DNA from: Streptomyces gelaticus
GTDB lineage: Bacteria; Actinomycetota; Actinomycetes; Streptomycetales; Streptomycetaceae
Assembly: GCF_014649535.1 (NCBI RefSeq)
Contig: NZ_BMTF01000004.1
Span: forward strand, 362,900-426,899
Length of the DNA: 64,000 nucleotides
Direction: 5' to 3'
Below are positions 55,306-63,382 of this stretch, piece by piece (the stretch's first letter is position 1; each line of letters starts with the position of its first letter). The notes beneath the pieces were generated by a model. The model saw only the letters and a program-made list of their open reading frames with translations, was not told the DNA's origin and ran no database searches. Position numbers and translations under genes: made by a program.

Positions 55306-56175
55306 CTAGCCGATTTCGGCGACCGCGGGTGCGATGCGCTCGGCGATCTGGTGGGTGAAGCTGACCGGGTGCCGGTCGGGCAGCACCTGGATCTCGCTGA
55401 CGCCCAGGGCCGCGTACGCCTCGGCGTCGGCGAGGAACGCGGCCGGCTTGCCCAGCACCGGGCCGCTGTACATCACGGTCTTGGCGATGGCGTCGTAGTC
55501 GCGGTCCTCCGCGGCGCAGTGGGCGCGCAGCACGTCGAGCTTGTGGGCCACCTCCTCCTGGCCGGTGGCGAAGAGATTGCAGGCGTCCCCGTAGCGGGCG
55601 ACCAGGAGCAGGGTCTTCTGCTCGCCCCCGCCGCCGATCATGATGGGCGGGTGCCCGCCGATCGGTTCCGGTACGCACAGCGTCTCGGCCAGCTGGTAGT
55701 GCCTGCCCCGGAACGGGCCGTTGTCGTCGCTCCACATCTGGAGGCAGATCCGGATGGTCTCCTCCAGCCGCTCGAACCGTTCGGCGACCGGGACCACCGG
55801 CACCCCGAGCCCGTACTGCTCCCGTTCGTACCAGGAGGCGCCGATGCCCAGCCTGGCCCTGCCGCCCGACAGGACGTCGAGGCTGGTGACGATCTTCGCC
55901 AGCAGGCCGGGGTGCCGGTACATCACGCCGGTCACCATCAGGCCGAGCGTCATCCGCTGGCTCACCGCCGCCACGTAGCCGAGCGTGGTGTAGCCCTCCA
56001 GCATCGGTTCGTCGGCGACGCTCTGGCCGGTCTCCATCTGGAAGTAGTGGTCCATCACGGTGAAGGACGCGATCTCCGCCTGCTCGGCGATCCGCACCGA
56101 CTCCGCCAGCGTGGGCGCGATGAGCGCGGGGTCGGCCGGTGTCGAGTAGTTCCAGTAGTGCAGACCGAGCTGCAT
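55306..56175 (-). CDS. LLM class F420-dependent oxidoreductase
   Basis: A 289-residue luciferase-like monooxygenase fold enzyme, probably using coenzyme F420. Signatures include QLGLHYWNYSTPADPALI at the N-terminus, LGLMVTGVMYRHPGLLAKIV and TSLDVLSGGRARLGIGASWYEREQYGLG split over about residues 90-120, and PPIMIGGGGEQKTLLLVARY. These are typical of F420-dependent TIGR03560-like members. The substrate cannot be read. It starts at ATG 56175 and is monocistronic. Beyond its 5' side lies 1.3 kb of decayed sequence. Confidence 0.9.
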   Translation of the reverse strand: MQLGLHYWNYSTPADPALIAPTLAESVRIAEQAEIASFTVMDHYFQMETGQSVADEPMLEGYTTLGYVAAVSQRMTLGLMVTGVMYRHPGLLAKIVTSLDVLSGGRARLGIGASWYEREQYGLGVPVVPVAERFERLEETIRICLQMWSDDNGPFRGRHYQLAETLCVPEPIGGHPPIMIGGGGEQKTLLLVARYGDACNLFATGQEEVAHKLDVLRAHCAAEDRDYDAIAKTVMYSGPVLGKPAAFLADAEAYAALGVSEIQVLPDRHPVSFTHQIAERIAPAVAEIG

Positions 56176-57463
56176 GCTCCCGCCTCCCGTCCGGCTCCGT
56201 CGGCCACCTTGCGCAGTCGGCTGTCACGCTACGCGGGGTGCCGGTCGTCGGCATGTCGGGCGACGGCACCTGCCCCGGAGCCTCACCCGGCCTGCGCGGA
56301 GTGTTCGTCCGCCTCCTTCACCATGTCGCGCACGACCTCCGCCAGGACCTCGTCGGCACCGTAAGCAATCAGGGGCTCCACGGCCGGGTCGGCCGCCCGA
56401 CGGGCGGCCCGGTCGTCCTCACCGGGCAGGCTCCGGGCCATCCGCTCGGCACGTTCCGGGTCCCGCCCTCCCAGCCCGGCAGGGAGTCGGCGCACTGCTC
56501 GGCCTCCTGGACGAGGTACCCGGCACGGCTCGGGCCGACCGGGTGGAGCGCGGCGGCGAGGTGCGCCGGCGTTCACGCCCGTTCCTCCACCACACCCTCA
56601 CCATGCGACAGCGCACCTGCACCGACCGCGACGCCGTCCCCTCGCACTTCCTCGGGCAATGCAACTACGACAGCCAGGCATGGAACCTGCCCTCGCGCAT
56701 CATCGTCCACCGTGCGAAGGTCGGCGGGCAGGCCGTCCGCGTCATCACCGACATGGTGGGCATGGGGCACTGCGAGGCGGTGGGCCGGCTCGACGCGGTC
56801 AAGAACGGCGGCCAACGCATCGACTACACCAACGCCACGGTGGACAAGACCCGTTCCGACGGCATGCGCCACGACATGAAGGCGGGCCGGCTCTGCACCG
56901 CCTCGTCCGAGTGCGGCGTCCACCACCTCAACGACCCGTCCCAGGGCAAGGGATACCACTACGCCCATTGGGCGCATCGCCCCGCGGACACATACACCGA
57001 TCGTTCACCGCGACTCGGCACCACCGGCCGGTCACCTCAACCACCGTGTCTTCGTGGACCCGTTGATCGCCGAAGATCCCCTGCATGGACCGACTACCTG
57101 AAGGGCGTCCGGGGCTACCCACCGGGCCCCGCCGCCACGGCCCTGCTGCCGATGGCCGGAGCGGCCGTCATCGCCTCCACCCAGGTCGCCGCCCGGCTCT
57201 GGCACCGGCTGGCGCCCCGCAGCCTGATCGTGCCGGGCCTGCTGCTGACGGCGGTCGGCCTGGCGGTCCTGACCGGTATCGACGCCGCGGCTCGTACACC
57301 GCCCAGGCATGGCGCTGGGGGACGATGGGCGGCTGGGCCGCCTGGCTCCCAAGCAGTGACGAAGCCCGCCTGCCGCACCAACGATCAACCCTGAGGCCCG
57401 AGTTGCGCGTCACTGGCACCGAGGGGGCAGCCCCTGCCCCTCGGTGACCTGGAGGCACAACGC
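56176..57463. other. 1.3-kb stretch of decayed gene fragments
   Basis: No intact gene is visible. On the minus strand a 97-codon frame (56283-56576) ends with LIAYGADEVLAEVVRDMVKEA and may be the tail of something. On the plus strand, codons 56604 to about 57000 encode a coherent but unrecognised segment (VHRAKVGGQAVRVITDMVG, DGMRHDMKAGRLCTASSE, CGVHHLNDPSQGKGYHYAHW) lacking a normal end. A short MFS piece follows at 57094-57293. The whole looks like leftovers of several genes after deletions or recombination. Confidence 0.45.
57094..57293 (+). pseudogene. Fragment of a DHA2-type MFS transporter
   Basis: About 66 codons read YLKGVRGYPPGPAATALLPM, then AGAAVIASTQVAARLWHRLA and PRSLIVPGLLLTAVGLAVL, matching the seventh to ninth helix region of DHA2 drug transporters. 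There is no start, and both ends run into unrelated sequence, so it is an isolated internal fragment. Confidence 0.6.
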
Positions 57464-58705
57464 ATGAGGCAACGGGCTGTACGTATCTCCGCACTCGCCC
57501 TGGCGGTGACCGCGGCCGTGGGAGCATCCGCATTCACCCCACCCGCACACGCGATGCAGTCATCGCACGCGGCGCGGTCGTCACCCGGCCACGAGGCGAC
57601 CCGGGCCGCACTGCACGACCTGGTCGAGAAGGGCGGACTGCCCGGTGTCGCCGCCAAGGCCATGGACAGCAAGGGCAGTTGGTATGGATCGGCCGGTTAC
57701 GCCGACACCGCCACCGGCCGCGAGCGCTCGCCCGGCGACCACTTCCGCGGGGCCAGCATCACCAAGACGTTCATCGCGACCGTCCTGCTCCAGCTGGAGG
57801 CGGAGGGGCGGCTGAGCCTCGACGACACGGTCGAGCACTGGCTGCCCGGCCTGGTGCGAGGCAACGGGTACGACGGCAGCCGGATCACCCTGCGCAGTCT
57901 GCTCAACCACACCAGCGGCATCGCCAACCACACCGCGGACCCCGAGTTCGTGCACAACGCCGCCGGCCCCGGCTTCCCCGAGCACCGGTACGACACCCAC
58001 ACGCCCGAGGAACTGGTCGCGGTCGCGCTGAAGTACCCGCCGCTGCCCGATCCGGAGAAGGCGCCATCGTACTCGAACACCAACTTCGTGATTGCCGGAA
58101 TGGTCATCGAGAAGGCGACGGGCCGCCCGTACGCGCAGGAGGTCACCCGCCGCATCGTCCGGCCACTGAAACTGCGCGGCACGTCCTTCCCCGGCACGTC
58201 GCCCCGGATGCCGGACCCGCACCCCGTCGCGTACTCCCGCTTCCACGAGGAGGCCCCCGACGCCGAGATCCACGACGCCACCGAGCAGAACATGACCTGG
58301 CTGGGCGCGTCCGGCGACATCATCTCCACCGCCGGAGACCTCAACCGTTTCCAACGTTCCCTGATGCGTGGCGAGTTGCTGCCGCCCGCACAGATGAGGG
58401 AGATGCTCGACGAGGTGCCTTCGGGCGACGGGACCGGCTTCGGACTCGGGGTCGAGTTCGCGCAGCTGTCCTGCGGCGTGAAGGTGGTGGGCAAGAGCGG
58501 CCGTACGAACGGCTCCCTGTCCGCGATGGTCGGCACATCGGACGGGAAGCACCAGCTGACGTTCAACGTGAACGGCGACTGGCTGCGGGACGGATCGCTC
58601 TACGTCAATGCGATCGAGGCGGAGTTCTGCGGCAGGGCGCCGAAGCCGGGTGCCGCCGACGCCCCGGGCATCGCCGACGTTCCGGATTTCGTCAACTGGC
58701 CGTAG
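57464..58705 (+). CDS. Secreted serine hydrolase (class C beta-lactamase/DD-peptidase fold)
   Basis: A 413-residue exported protein. The signal peptide is RQRAVRISALALAVTAAVG to about AHA at 35. The active-site SxxK is S98-ITK in GASITKTFIATVLLQ, the YxN motif is Y203-S-N, and the KTG-like triad is K344-S-G in VVGKSGRTNGS. This is the serine beta-lactamase-like family that includes D-alanyl-D-alanine carboxypeptidases and esterases, and it may not hydrolyse beta-lactams. ATG 57464 begins a normal signal peptide. It ends before a strong hairpin shared with the convergent esterase gene. Confidence 0.92.
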   Translation: MRQRAVRISALALAVTAAVGASAFTPPAHAMQSSHAARSSPGHEATRAALHDLVEKGGLPGVAAKAMDSKGSWYGSAGYADTATGRERSPGDHFRGASITKTFIATVLLQLEAEGRLSLDDTVEHWLPGLVRGNGYDGSRITLRSLLNHTSGIANHTADPEFVHNAAGPGFPEHRYDTHTPEELVAVALKYPPLPDPEKAPSYSNTNFVIAGMVIEKATGRPYAQEVTRRIVRPLKLRGTSFPGTSPRMPDPHPVAYSRFHEEAPDAEIHDATEQNMTWLGASGDIISTAGDLNRFQRSLMRGELLPPAQMREMLDEVPSGDGTGFGLGVEFAQLSCGVKVVGKSGRTNGSLSAMVGTSDGKHQLTFNVNGDWLRDGSLYVNAIEAEFCGRAPKPGAADAPGIADVPDFVNWP

Positions 58706-58746
58706 CTACACCGGAATCCACCGCTTCGGCGTGCCGCATGACCGAC

Positions 58747-58779
58747 GGGACCGCCGGGCGCCCGGCGCCCGGCGGTCCC
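58747..58779. terminator. Hairpin between serine hydrolase and esterase genes
   Basis: A perfect 15-bp stem, GGGACCGCCGGGCGC and complement, with a 3-nt loop, between convergent genes. Confidence 0.85.
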
Positions 58780-58798
58780 GCGACTGCCCCGGCGACTG

Positions 58799-58831
58799 CC
58801 CTGCGGCTGCCCTGCGGCTGCCCTGCGGCTG
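58799..58831. repeat. Three tandem 11-bp repeats next to the terminator
   Basis: CCCTGCGGCTG occurs three times in a row at 58799-58831, between the hairpin and the 3' end of the esterase gene. A likely slippage product with no clear role. Confidence 0.75.
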
Positions 58832-58835
58832 TCCC

Positions 58836-60041
58836 TCACTGGACCCATGGGACGTCCTTGACGAACACGAGGCCGTCGCTGTCCGCCAGGTGGGCCGGGT
58901 CGAGCGGGGCGTAGCCGAACCAGGGGGACACACGGGGCGCGGGCAGCGCGTCCCCGAGGGCAGTGGCCAGCCGGCCGGCGTCGATGACGTATCGGTCCTC
59001 CGGGAGCGCGCACAGGAGTCCTTCGAGGGTGTCCGGCGGCGGGGTGTCCACGCCTTGGTGCCGGATCGTGCCGAGGACCGTGGCCACGAAGGCGTACTCC
59101 GCGCCGAGCCGGGTGTTCACCAGCGCGCCGGCGCTCCACCACTCCAGCGGCATCCCGTCCATCCGTATCGTGCTCTTCTCCCGCTGGAGATGGGCGTTGT
59201 GGGCGTGGGCCAGTACAGGGCCCCGTTCGGCGAGAGCGAGGAGGTTGTGGGCCATCATCTGGGCCCGCAGGCCCACCAGCCGGGTCAGGCGGGCCGGGGA
59301 GGTGCTGGCCATCCAGTAGTGGTAGCGCAGCAGGCCGATCGCGGTGCGCCCGTACAGTAGCGCCCGGTCCCGGTCCTCCCGCGGGCTCTCCGTGATCAGC
59401 TGCGGCGTCTGCGCGTCGAGCAGCGCCACCAGATCGTCGGCGAGCAGCCGCAGTCGACCGGCGTCGGCCGACTGCCCCACGGACCGGGACGGGTCCCTCA
59501 TCGCGGCGGGCTCGGTCCACCGGTCGTCCGCGCCGAGCAGGCGGTCGAGCGTCTCCGCGGTACAGGGGAGCAGGTCCGCGTCCACCTGGTCCGCGAGGTA
59601 GCCGTGGAGTGCGGTGAGGGCCTGTCGGGGGCTCGCGGCGGCGGTGATCTCCAGCGGGCCGTCGAAGCCGGCGAAGCGGACCCGCTCGGACTCGGGCCGC
59701 CCGTCGTTGTGGGCCCGCATCCACCGTACGAGTTCGCGGTTGGCCGCAAAGGCGCCCCAGCCGTGGCTGAAGCCGTGCTCCATGACGTCGTCGAGAGTGC
59801 CCGTGCCCGAGGTGACGTAGTCGTCCACGGCCCGGCCCATCATGCAGTCGCTCTCGATCGTGATGGTCCGGTAGCCCTCCTGCTCGACGAGCTGCCGGAA
59901 GAGCTCGTTGCGCAGTTCGAGCAGAGTGTCCTCGCCGTGGGTGGGCTCGCCCAGGGCGAGCACCCGGGGCCGGGCCGGGAGCAGCCTCATGACGGCGGCA
60001 GCATCGACGGCATGGGCGGTGTCCTTGATGTCGGTAGCCAT
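58836..60041 (-). CDS. Erythromycin esterase-like protein
   Basis: A 401-residue member of the erythromycin esterase superfamily (EreA/EreB-like, TIM-barrel-type hydrolases). The catalytic-region motif VLALGEPTHGEDTLLELR is at about residues 29-46, with the His used as general base in EreB-type enzymes. YRTITIESDCMMGRAVDDYV follows, and the late segment is ALAERGPVLAHAHNAHLQRE, with the second conserved His. Whether it opens macrolide lactones is unknown, as many members do not. It is divergent from a MerR-type regulator with a palindrome between them, so it may be induced by its substrate. Confidence 0.9.
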   Translation of the reverse strand: MATDIKDTAHAVDAAAVMRLLPARPRVLALGEPTHGEDTLLELRNELFRQLVEQEGYRTITIESDCMMGRAVDDYVTSGTGTLDDVMEHGFSHGWGAFAANRELVRWMRAHNDGRPESERVRFAGFDGPLEITAAASPRQALTALHGYLADQVDADLLPCTAETLDRLLGADDRWTEPAAMRDPSRSVGQSADAGRLRLLADDLVALLDAQTPQLITESPREDRDRALLYGRTAIGLLRYHYWMASTSPARLTRLVGLRAQMMAHNLLALAERGPVLAHAHNAHLQREKSTIRMDGMPLEWWSAGALVNTRLGAEYAFVATVLGTIRHQGVDTPPPDTLEGLLCALPEDRYVIDAGRLATALGDALPAPRVSPWFGYAPLDPAHLADSDGLVFVKDVPWVQ

Positions 60042-60044
60042 GCC

Positions 60045-60062
60045 TTCAACGCTATCGTTGAA
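60045..60062. promoter_or_regulatory. MerR-type palindrome between the esterase and merR genes
   Basis: TTCAACG-CTAT-CGTTGAA, a perfect 7-bp dyad with a 4-bp spacer, is 4 bp from the esterase ATG. A further half-site GGTTGAA follows at 60068. It lies in the 58-bp divergent region and is a likely operator for both genes. Confidence 0.65.
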
Positions 60063-60099
60063 CCTTCGGTTGAAACTTTTCCACGATATCGGCAGGACA

Positions 60100-60867
60100 A
60101 TGGGGGGAAACCTTCAAAACGGTGAGCGGCTCCGGCCGGTCGATCTGGCGCGTGCGCACGGCCTGTCCACGCAGGCGGTCAGGAACTACGAGGAGGCCGG
60201 CATCCTTCCCGCCGCCGGCCGCACGCCCCACGGCTACCGCACCTACACCTCGCTGCACGCGGGGGCCCTGCGCGCCTTCCTCGCCCTGGTCCCCGGCCAC
60301 GGCCACCGGACGGCGACGTCGATCATGCGGGCGGTGAACGAGGGCGCCGTCGACGAGGCCCTGCACCTCGTCGACGAGAGCCACGCCCAGCTCTTGGACG
60401 ACCGGCAGACCCTCCGGGCCGTGGAACGCGCCCTCCGCGACCTGGACCTCGGAGAGGCGCCCGACCCGGGTACGGCGTCCGGGTCCGGGTCAGATCCCAC
60501 TACCGGGACCGTTCCCGGATCCGGCGGGACCTTCATCGGGCCGCTGGCAAGGAACCTCGGCATCCGGCCCGCGACACTGCGCAAGTGGGAGGGCGCCGGA
60601 CTGGTGCACCCGCGCCGCGACCCACGGACCGGGTACCGCGTCTACGACGAGGCCGACGTACGCGATGCCCGACTGTCCCACCAGCTCAGGCGGGGCGGCT
60701 ACCTGTTGGAGCAGATCGCCCCGCTGATCGCCCAAGTGCGCGCGGCGGGCGGCCCGGAGCCACTGGAGGCCACCCTGCGCAACTGGCACGACCGGCTGTC
60801 CGCCCGAGGGCGCGCGATGCTGGCCGGGGCCGCCGAGCTGGAGGCGTACCTCCGCGAACGCGGATGA
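60100..60867 (+). CDS. MerR-family regulator with two HTH domains (TioE-like)
   Basis: A 255-residue regulator. The first MerR HTH is at about residues 10-75 (RPVDLARAHGLSTQAVRNYEEAG, with GYRTY as wing), followed by a helical segment and a Gly/Ser/Thr/Asp linker (125-145). A second MerR-like HTH is at about 150-215 (GPLARNLGIRPATLRKWEGAG and DPRTGYRVYDEADVRDA), then a C-terminal helix. This duplicated layout matches the TioE-type group in streptomycetes. ATG 60100 is the only good start. It is divergent from the erythromycin esterase-like gene and probably controls it. Confidence 0.92.
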   Translation: MGGNLQNGERLRPVDLARAHGLSTQAVRNYEEAGILPAAGRTPHGYRTYTSLHAGALRAFLALVPGHGHRTATSIMRAVNEGAVDEALHLVDESHAQLLDDRQTLRAVERALRDLDLGEAPDPGTASGSGSDPTTGTVPGSGGTFIGPLARNLGIRPATLRKWEGAGLVHPRRDPRTGYRVYDEADVRDARLSHQLRRGGYLLEQIAPLIAQVRAAGGPEPLEATLRNWHDRLSARGRAMLAGAAELEAYLRERG

Positions 60868-61100
60868 GCAACCGGCAAGCACAGAGCTGACCGAGCCGAT
60901 CCCCCAGTCGACCGAGCCGAACCCGGCTGATCGAGCTGATCCGGTCCGAGCCGATGATTTTCCTGCCGGTCCGCAGTCTGTAGGTAAGTAAGCAATAGTT
61001 GGCGCGGCGCAGCCGAGAACCGAAGCCGGTGGAAGAAGATCGGAGCGGTCACCGGCCGAACCTGCTGCCGCACCACCCACGTGAAACGAGGAGTCCTCAG

Positions 61101-61673
61101 ATGCGTACCTTGATCAGCACCGCCTTCGTCTCACTCGACGGCGTAGTGGAGGCCCCGGGAGGGGAATCCGGATACCGGAACGCGGGATGGACCTTCAAGG
61201 ACATCGAGTTCGTCCCGGAGGCCTTCGAGATCAAGGGCCGTGAGCAGCAGGAAGCCGCCGCGCTGATGATGGGCCGGGTCAGCTACGAGGCGTTCAGCCC
61301 CGTCTGGCCGGACATGGCGGAATTCACCGACTACAAGTCGATGCCGAAGTACGTCGTCTCCACCACCCTCGCCGAGGACGGCCTGGTCTCCAACTGGGGC
61401 GAGACCACGATCCTGCGCTCGCTCGACGAGGTCGCCGCCCTGAAGGAGACCGAGGGCGGCCCGATCATCGTCCACGGCAGCGCCACTCTCAACCGCGCCC
61501 TCTCGGACGCCGGCCTGATCGACCGCTACCACCTCCTGGTCTTCCCCCTCCTCCTTGGCGCGGGCAAGCGCCTGTTCAGCGACACGGACAAGGACACCCA
61601 GAAGCTGAAGCTCGTCGAGCACGAGGCGTACTCCAACGGCCTCCAGAAGAACGTCTTCGACGTCGTCCACTGA
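61101..61673 (+). CDS. Dihydrofolate reductase/RibD C-terminal family protein
   Basis: A 190-residue reductase-like protein of the DHFR superfamily (RibD_C). The start RTLISTAFVSLDGVVEAPGG is characteristic, with the later MMGRVSYEAFSPVWPDMA (NADP loop, residues about 56-73), GGPIIVHGSATLNRAL and LLLVFPLLLGAGKRLF-like segments. These proteins are common in actinobacteria and probably reduce an unknown substrate. ATG at 61101 follows GAGGAGTCCTC. It is monocistronic, with 233 bp of non-coding sequence upstream. Confidence 0.9.
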   Translation: MRTLISTAFVSLDGVVEAPGGESGYRNAGWTFKDIEFVPEAFEIKGREQQEAAALMMGRVSYEAFSPVWPDMAEFTDYKSMPKYVVSTTLAEDGLVSNWGETTILRSLDEVAALKETEGGPIIVHGSATLNRALSDAGLIDRYHLLVFPLLLGAGKRLFSDTDKDTQKLKLVEHEAYSNGLQKNVFDVVH

Positions 61674-61726
61674 GCCCTCCCACCCAACCCCGGGCCGCGC
61701 CGGGCCTTGTGTGGTGTCATGGCTCT

Positions 61727-62119
61727 GTGAACCGTGCCGTGGAGGAGACCAACCGCCGGATGCTCAGGGCCCGGGACGCGATGGACCGCGCCTATGCGCA
61801 GCCGCTGGACGTCCCGGCCCTGGCGCGCATCGCGCATGTGTCCCCGGCGCACTTCACACGCACCTTCCGGGCCACGTTCGGCGAGACGCCCCACCGCTAC
61901 CTGCAACGCCGCCGCGTCGAACGCGCGATGTTCCTCCTGCGGGAGACCGACCGAAGCATCACGGACATCTGCTACGAGGTCGGCTTCGGCAGCCCGGGGA
62001 CGTTCAGCCGCACGTTCCATGACATCGTCGGCCGGTCGCCGAGAACGTACCGCAAGGAAGCGACGGCCACGGGCGTCCCGACGTGCTTCACCATGGCATG
62101 GATGCGGCCGAGTAGCTGA
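61727..62119 (+). CDS. Short AraC-family transcriptional regulator
   Basis: A 130-residue protein that is essentially just the AraC DNA-binding domain with two HTH units: DVPALARIAHVSPAHFTRTF and SITDICYEVGFGSPGTFSRTF, with PHRYLQRRRVERAM between. No ligand-binding domain precedes it. GTG at 61727 is the start. It is followed 42 bp downstream by a VOC-family gene on the same strand, a very common pairing in streptomycetes, in which the regulator probably controls the VOC gene. Confidence 0.9.
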   Translation: MNRAVEETNRRMLRARDAMDRAYAQPLDVPALARIAHVSPAHFTRTFRATFGETPHRYLQRRRVERAMFLLRETDRSITDICYEVGFGSPGTFSRTFHDIVGRSPRTYRKEATATGVPTCFTMAWMRPSS

Positions 62120-62161
62120 GCAGATTTGGATAAGTTTTCTTCGAGCGCGCCCCGTAGCGTG

Positions 62162-62578
62162 ATGCACATGTTCAACGCCATCACGCAATCGCAGATTTAC
62201 GTCCTCGACCAGGACGAGGCCCTCGACTTCTACGTCGGCAAGCTCGGCCTGGAGGTCAGCGCCGATGTGGACATGGGCTTCATGCGCTGGCTGACCGTCA
62301 GCATCCCCGGCCACCCCGAGCGCCAGATCATGCTGGAGAAGCCGGGCGCCCCGGCCCTGTCCGAGGAAACGGCCCAGCAGGTACGGGAGTTGGTCACCAA
62401 GGGCGCCATGGGCGGCTGGCTCATCTTCAACACGGACGACTGCCGCAAGACGTACGAGACGCTGCTCGCCCGGGGCGTCGAGTTCACCGAGGAGCCCACC
62501 GACCGCCCGTACGGAACCGACTGCGGCCTGCGCGACCCGTTCGGCAACCGCATCCGCTTCACCGAGCCGAAGGCCTGA
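62162..62578 (+). CDS. VOC family (glyoxalase/bleomycin-resistance fold) protein
   Basis: A 138-residue protein of the vicinal oxygen chelate fold with two beta-alpha-beta-beta-beta units. Motifs are ITQSQIYVLDQDEALDFYVGK, with the substrate side near residue 20, WLTVSIPGHPERQIML, and the C-terminal GTDCGLRDPFGNRIRFTEP, where the metal Glu/Asp lies. The real activity is unknown: dioxygenase, glyoxalase or binding protein. ATG at 62162 and ATG at 62168 are both plausible. It is paired with the AraC-like regulator upstream and ends near a strong hairpin. Confidence 0.9.
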   Translation: MHMFNAITQSQIYVLDQDEALDFYVGKLGLEVSADVDMGFMRWLTVSIPGHPERQIMLEKPGAPALSEETAQQVRELVTKGAMGGWLIFNTDDCRKTYETLLARGVEFTEEPTDRPYGTDCGLRDPFGNRIRFTEPKA

Positions 62579-62596
62579 GCACATTCCCGATCGCGC

Positions 62597-62632
62597 AGCG
62601 GGGGCCGGAGCGAGGACGCTTCGGCCCCCGCT
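62597..62632. terminator. Hairpin after the VOC gene
   Basis: A 16-bp stem (AGCGGGGGCCGGAGCG with one G-U-type pair) and a 4-nt loop, AGGA, starts 18 bp after the VOC stop. Confidence 0.85.
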
Positions 62633-62769
62633 CGCGCGTCCCGCCCGGCTGTCAGCGGGGCAGCACCACCCCCGACATGGTTGCCGCGTGAGGCGTGAGC
62701 GCTCACTGACGCCCCACGCGCCACCCCAGTCGATCGTCGACCAGCCCAGTCGTCGACCAGCCCATCGTG

Positions 62770-63228
62770 CTACGGCGCTGTGTCATCGGCCACGCGGCGA
62801 GTCACGCCTTCGCAGTCTCGATCCGCAGGTTCGTCCTGTTCAGGAATGACCGCTACCGCGTCGATCTCCACGAGCGCGCCCGGGCGAGCGTGTCCTGCGG
62901 TGGAAACAACCGTGATGGCTGTGCGGTGATCGCCCCACACCGATCGCGACGCCGCGTATCCCACCTGTGCGTCGACCCCGTTGACAAGATAGATGTTGAG
63001 TTTGGCGACATGCTCGGGACCGGTGCCCGCGGCAGCAAGCACAGTCAGCACGTTGCGCATCGCCTGAGCTGTCTGCGCCTCAATACCGTCGAGCAGGTTT
63101 CCGGTGCTGTCGGTGCCGAGCTGGCCACCGACATGGAGCATCCGGCCGGCGGGGGTGATCACGCCCTGGGTGAAGGCAGGGTTGTGGTGGAGCTCTTCAG
63201 GGTCGAGGTGTGTCGTCTTCACGGTCAT
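62770..63228 (-). CDS. RidA family protein
   Basis: A 152-residue YjgF/YER057c/UK114 family member, typically deaminating reactive enamines or imines. The core includes FTQGVITPAGRMLHVGGQLG, the middle GIEAQTAQAMRNVLTVLAAAG, and the C-terminal GHARPGALVEIDAVAVIP. The usual catalytic Arg region before VEIDAVA is altered here to ARPGALVEIDAV, so I cannot state that the imine-deaminase site is intact. ATG at 63228 follows CGGGAGAGAC. It is divergent from a WYL-type regulator gene with 154 bp between, suggesting regulation by it. Confidence 0.88.
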   Translation of the reverse strand: MTVKTTHLDPEELHHNPAFTQGVITPAGRMLHVGGQLGTDSTGNLLDGIEAQTAQAMRNVLTVLAAAGTGPEHVAKLNIYLVNGVDAQVGYAASRSVWGDHRTAITVVSTAGHARPGALVEIDAVAVIPEQDEPADRDCEGVTRRVADDTAP

Positions 63229-63382
63229 GAGTCTCTCCCGAGAGGTGCCGGGTTTTGTGTGCACGTAGAGGCGCGCTGCTCTCGCAGCGTCCGGTTCACA
63301 TCGAGTTCGTCTGCTTCCATGGCCCCACCGTGACACCCATGGCGGACAGGACCGGTCCGCTTTCTCTGGCAACGTGGGCGGC

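Noticed and set aside
56283..56576. A 97-codon minus-strand gene
   Set aside because: The first half is Arg/Pro/Gly-rich noise and there is no ribosome site; only the last 50 codons look coding, so it is treated as a fragment.
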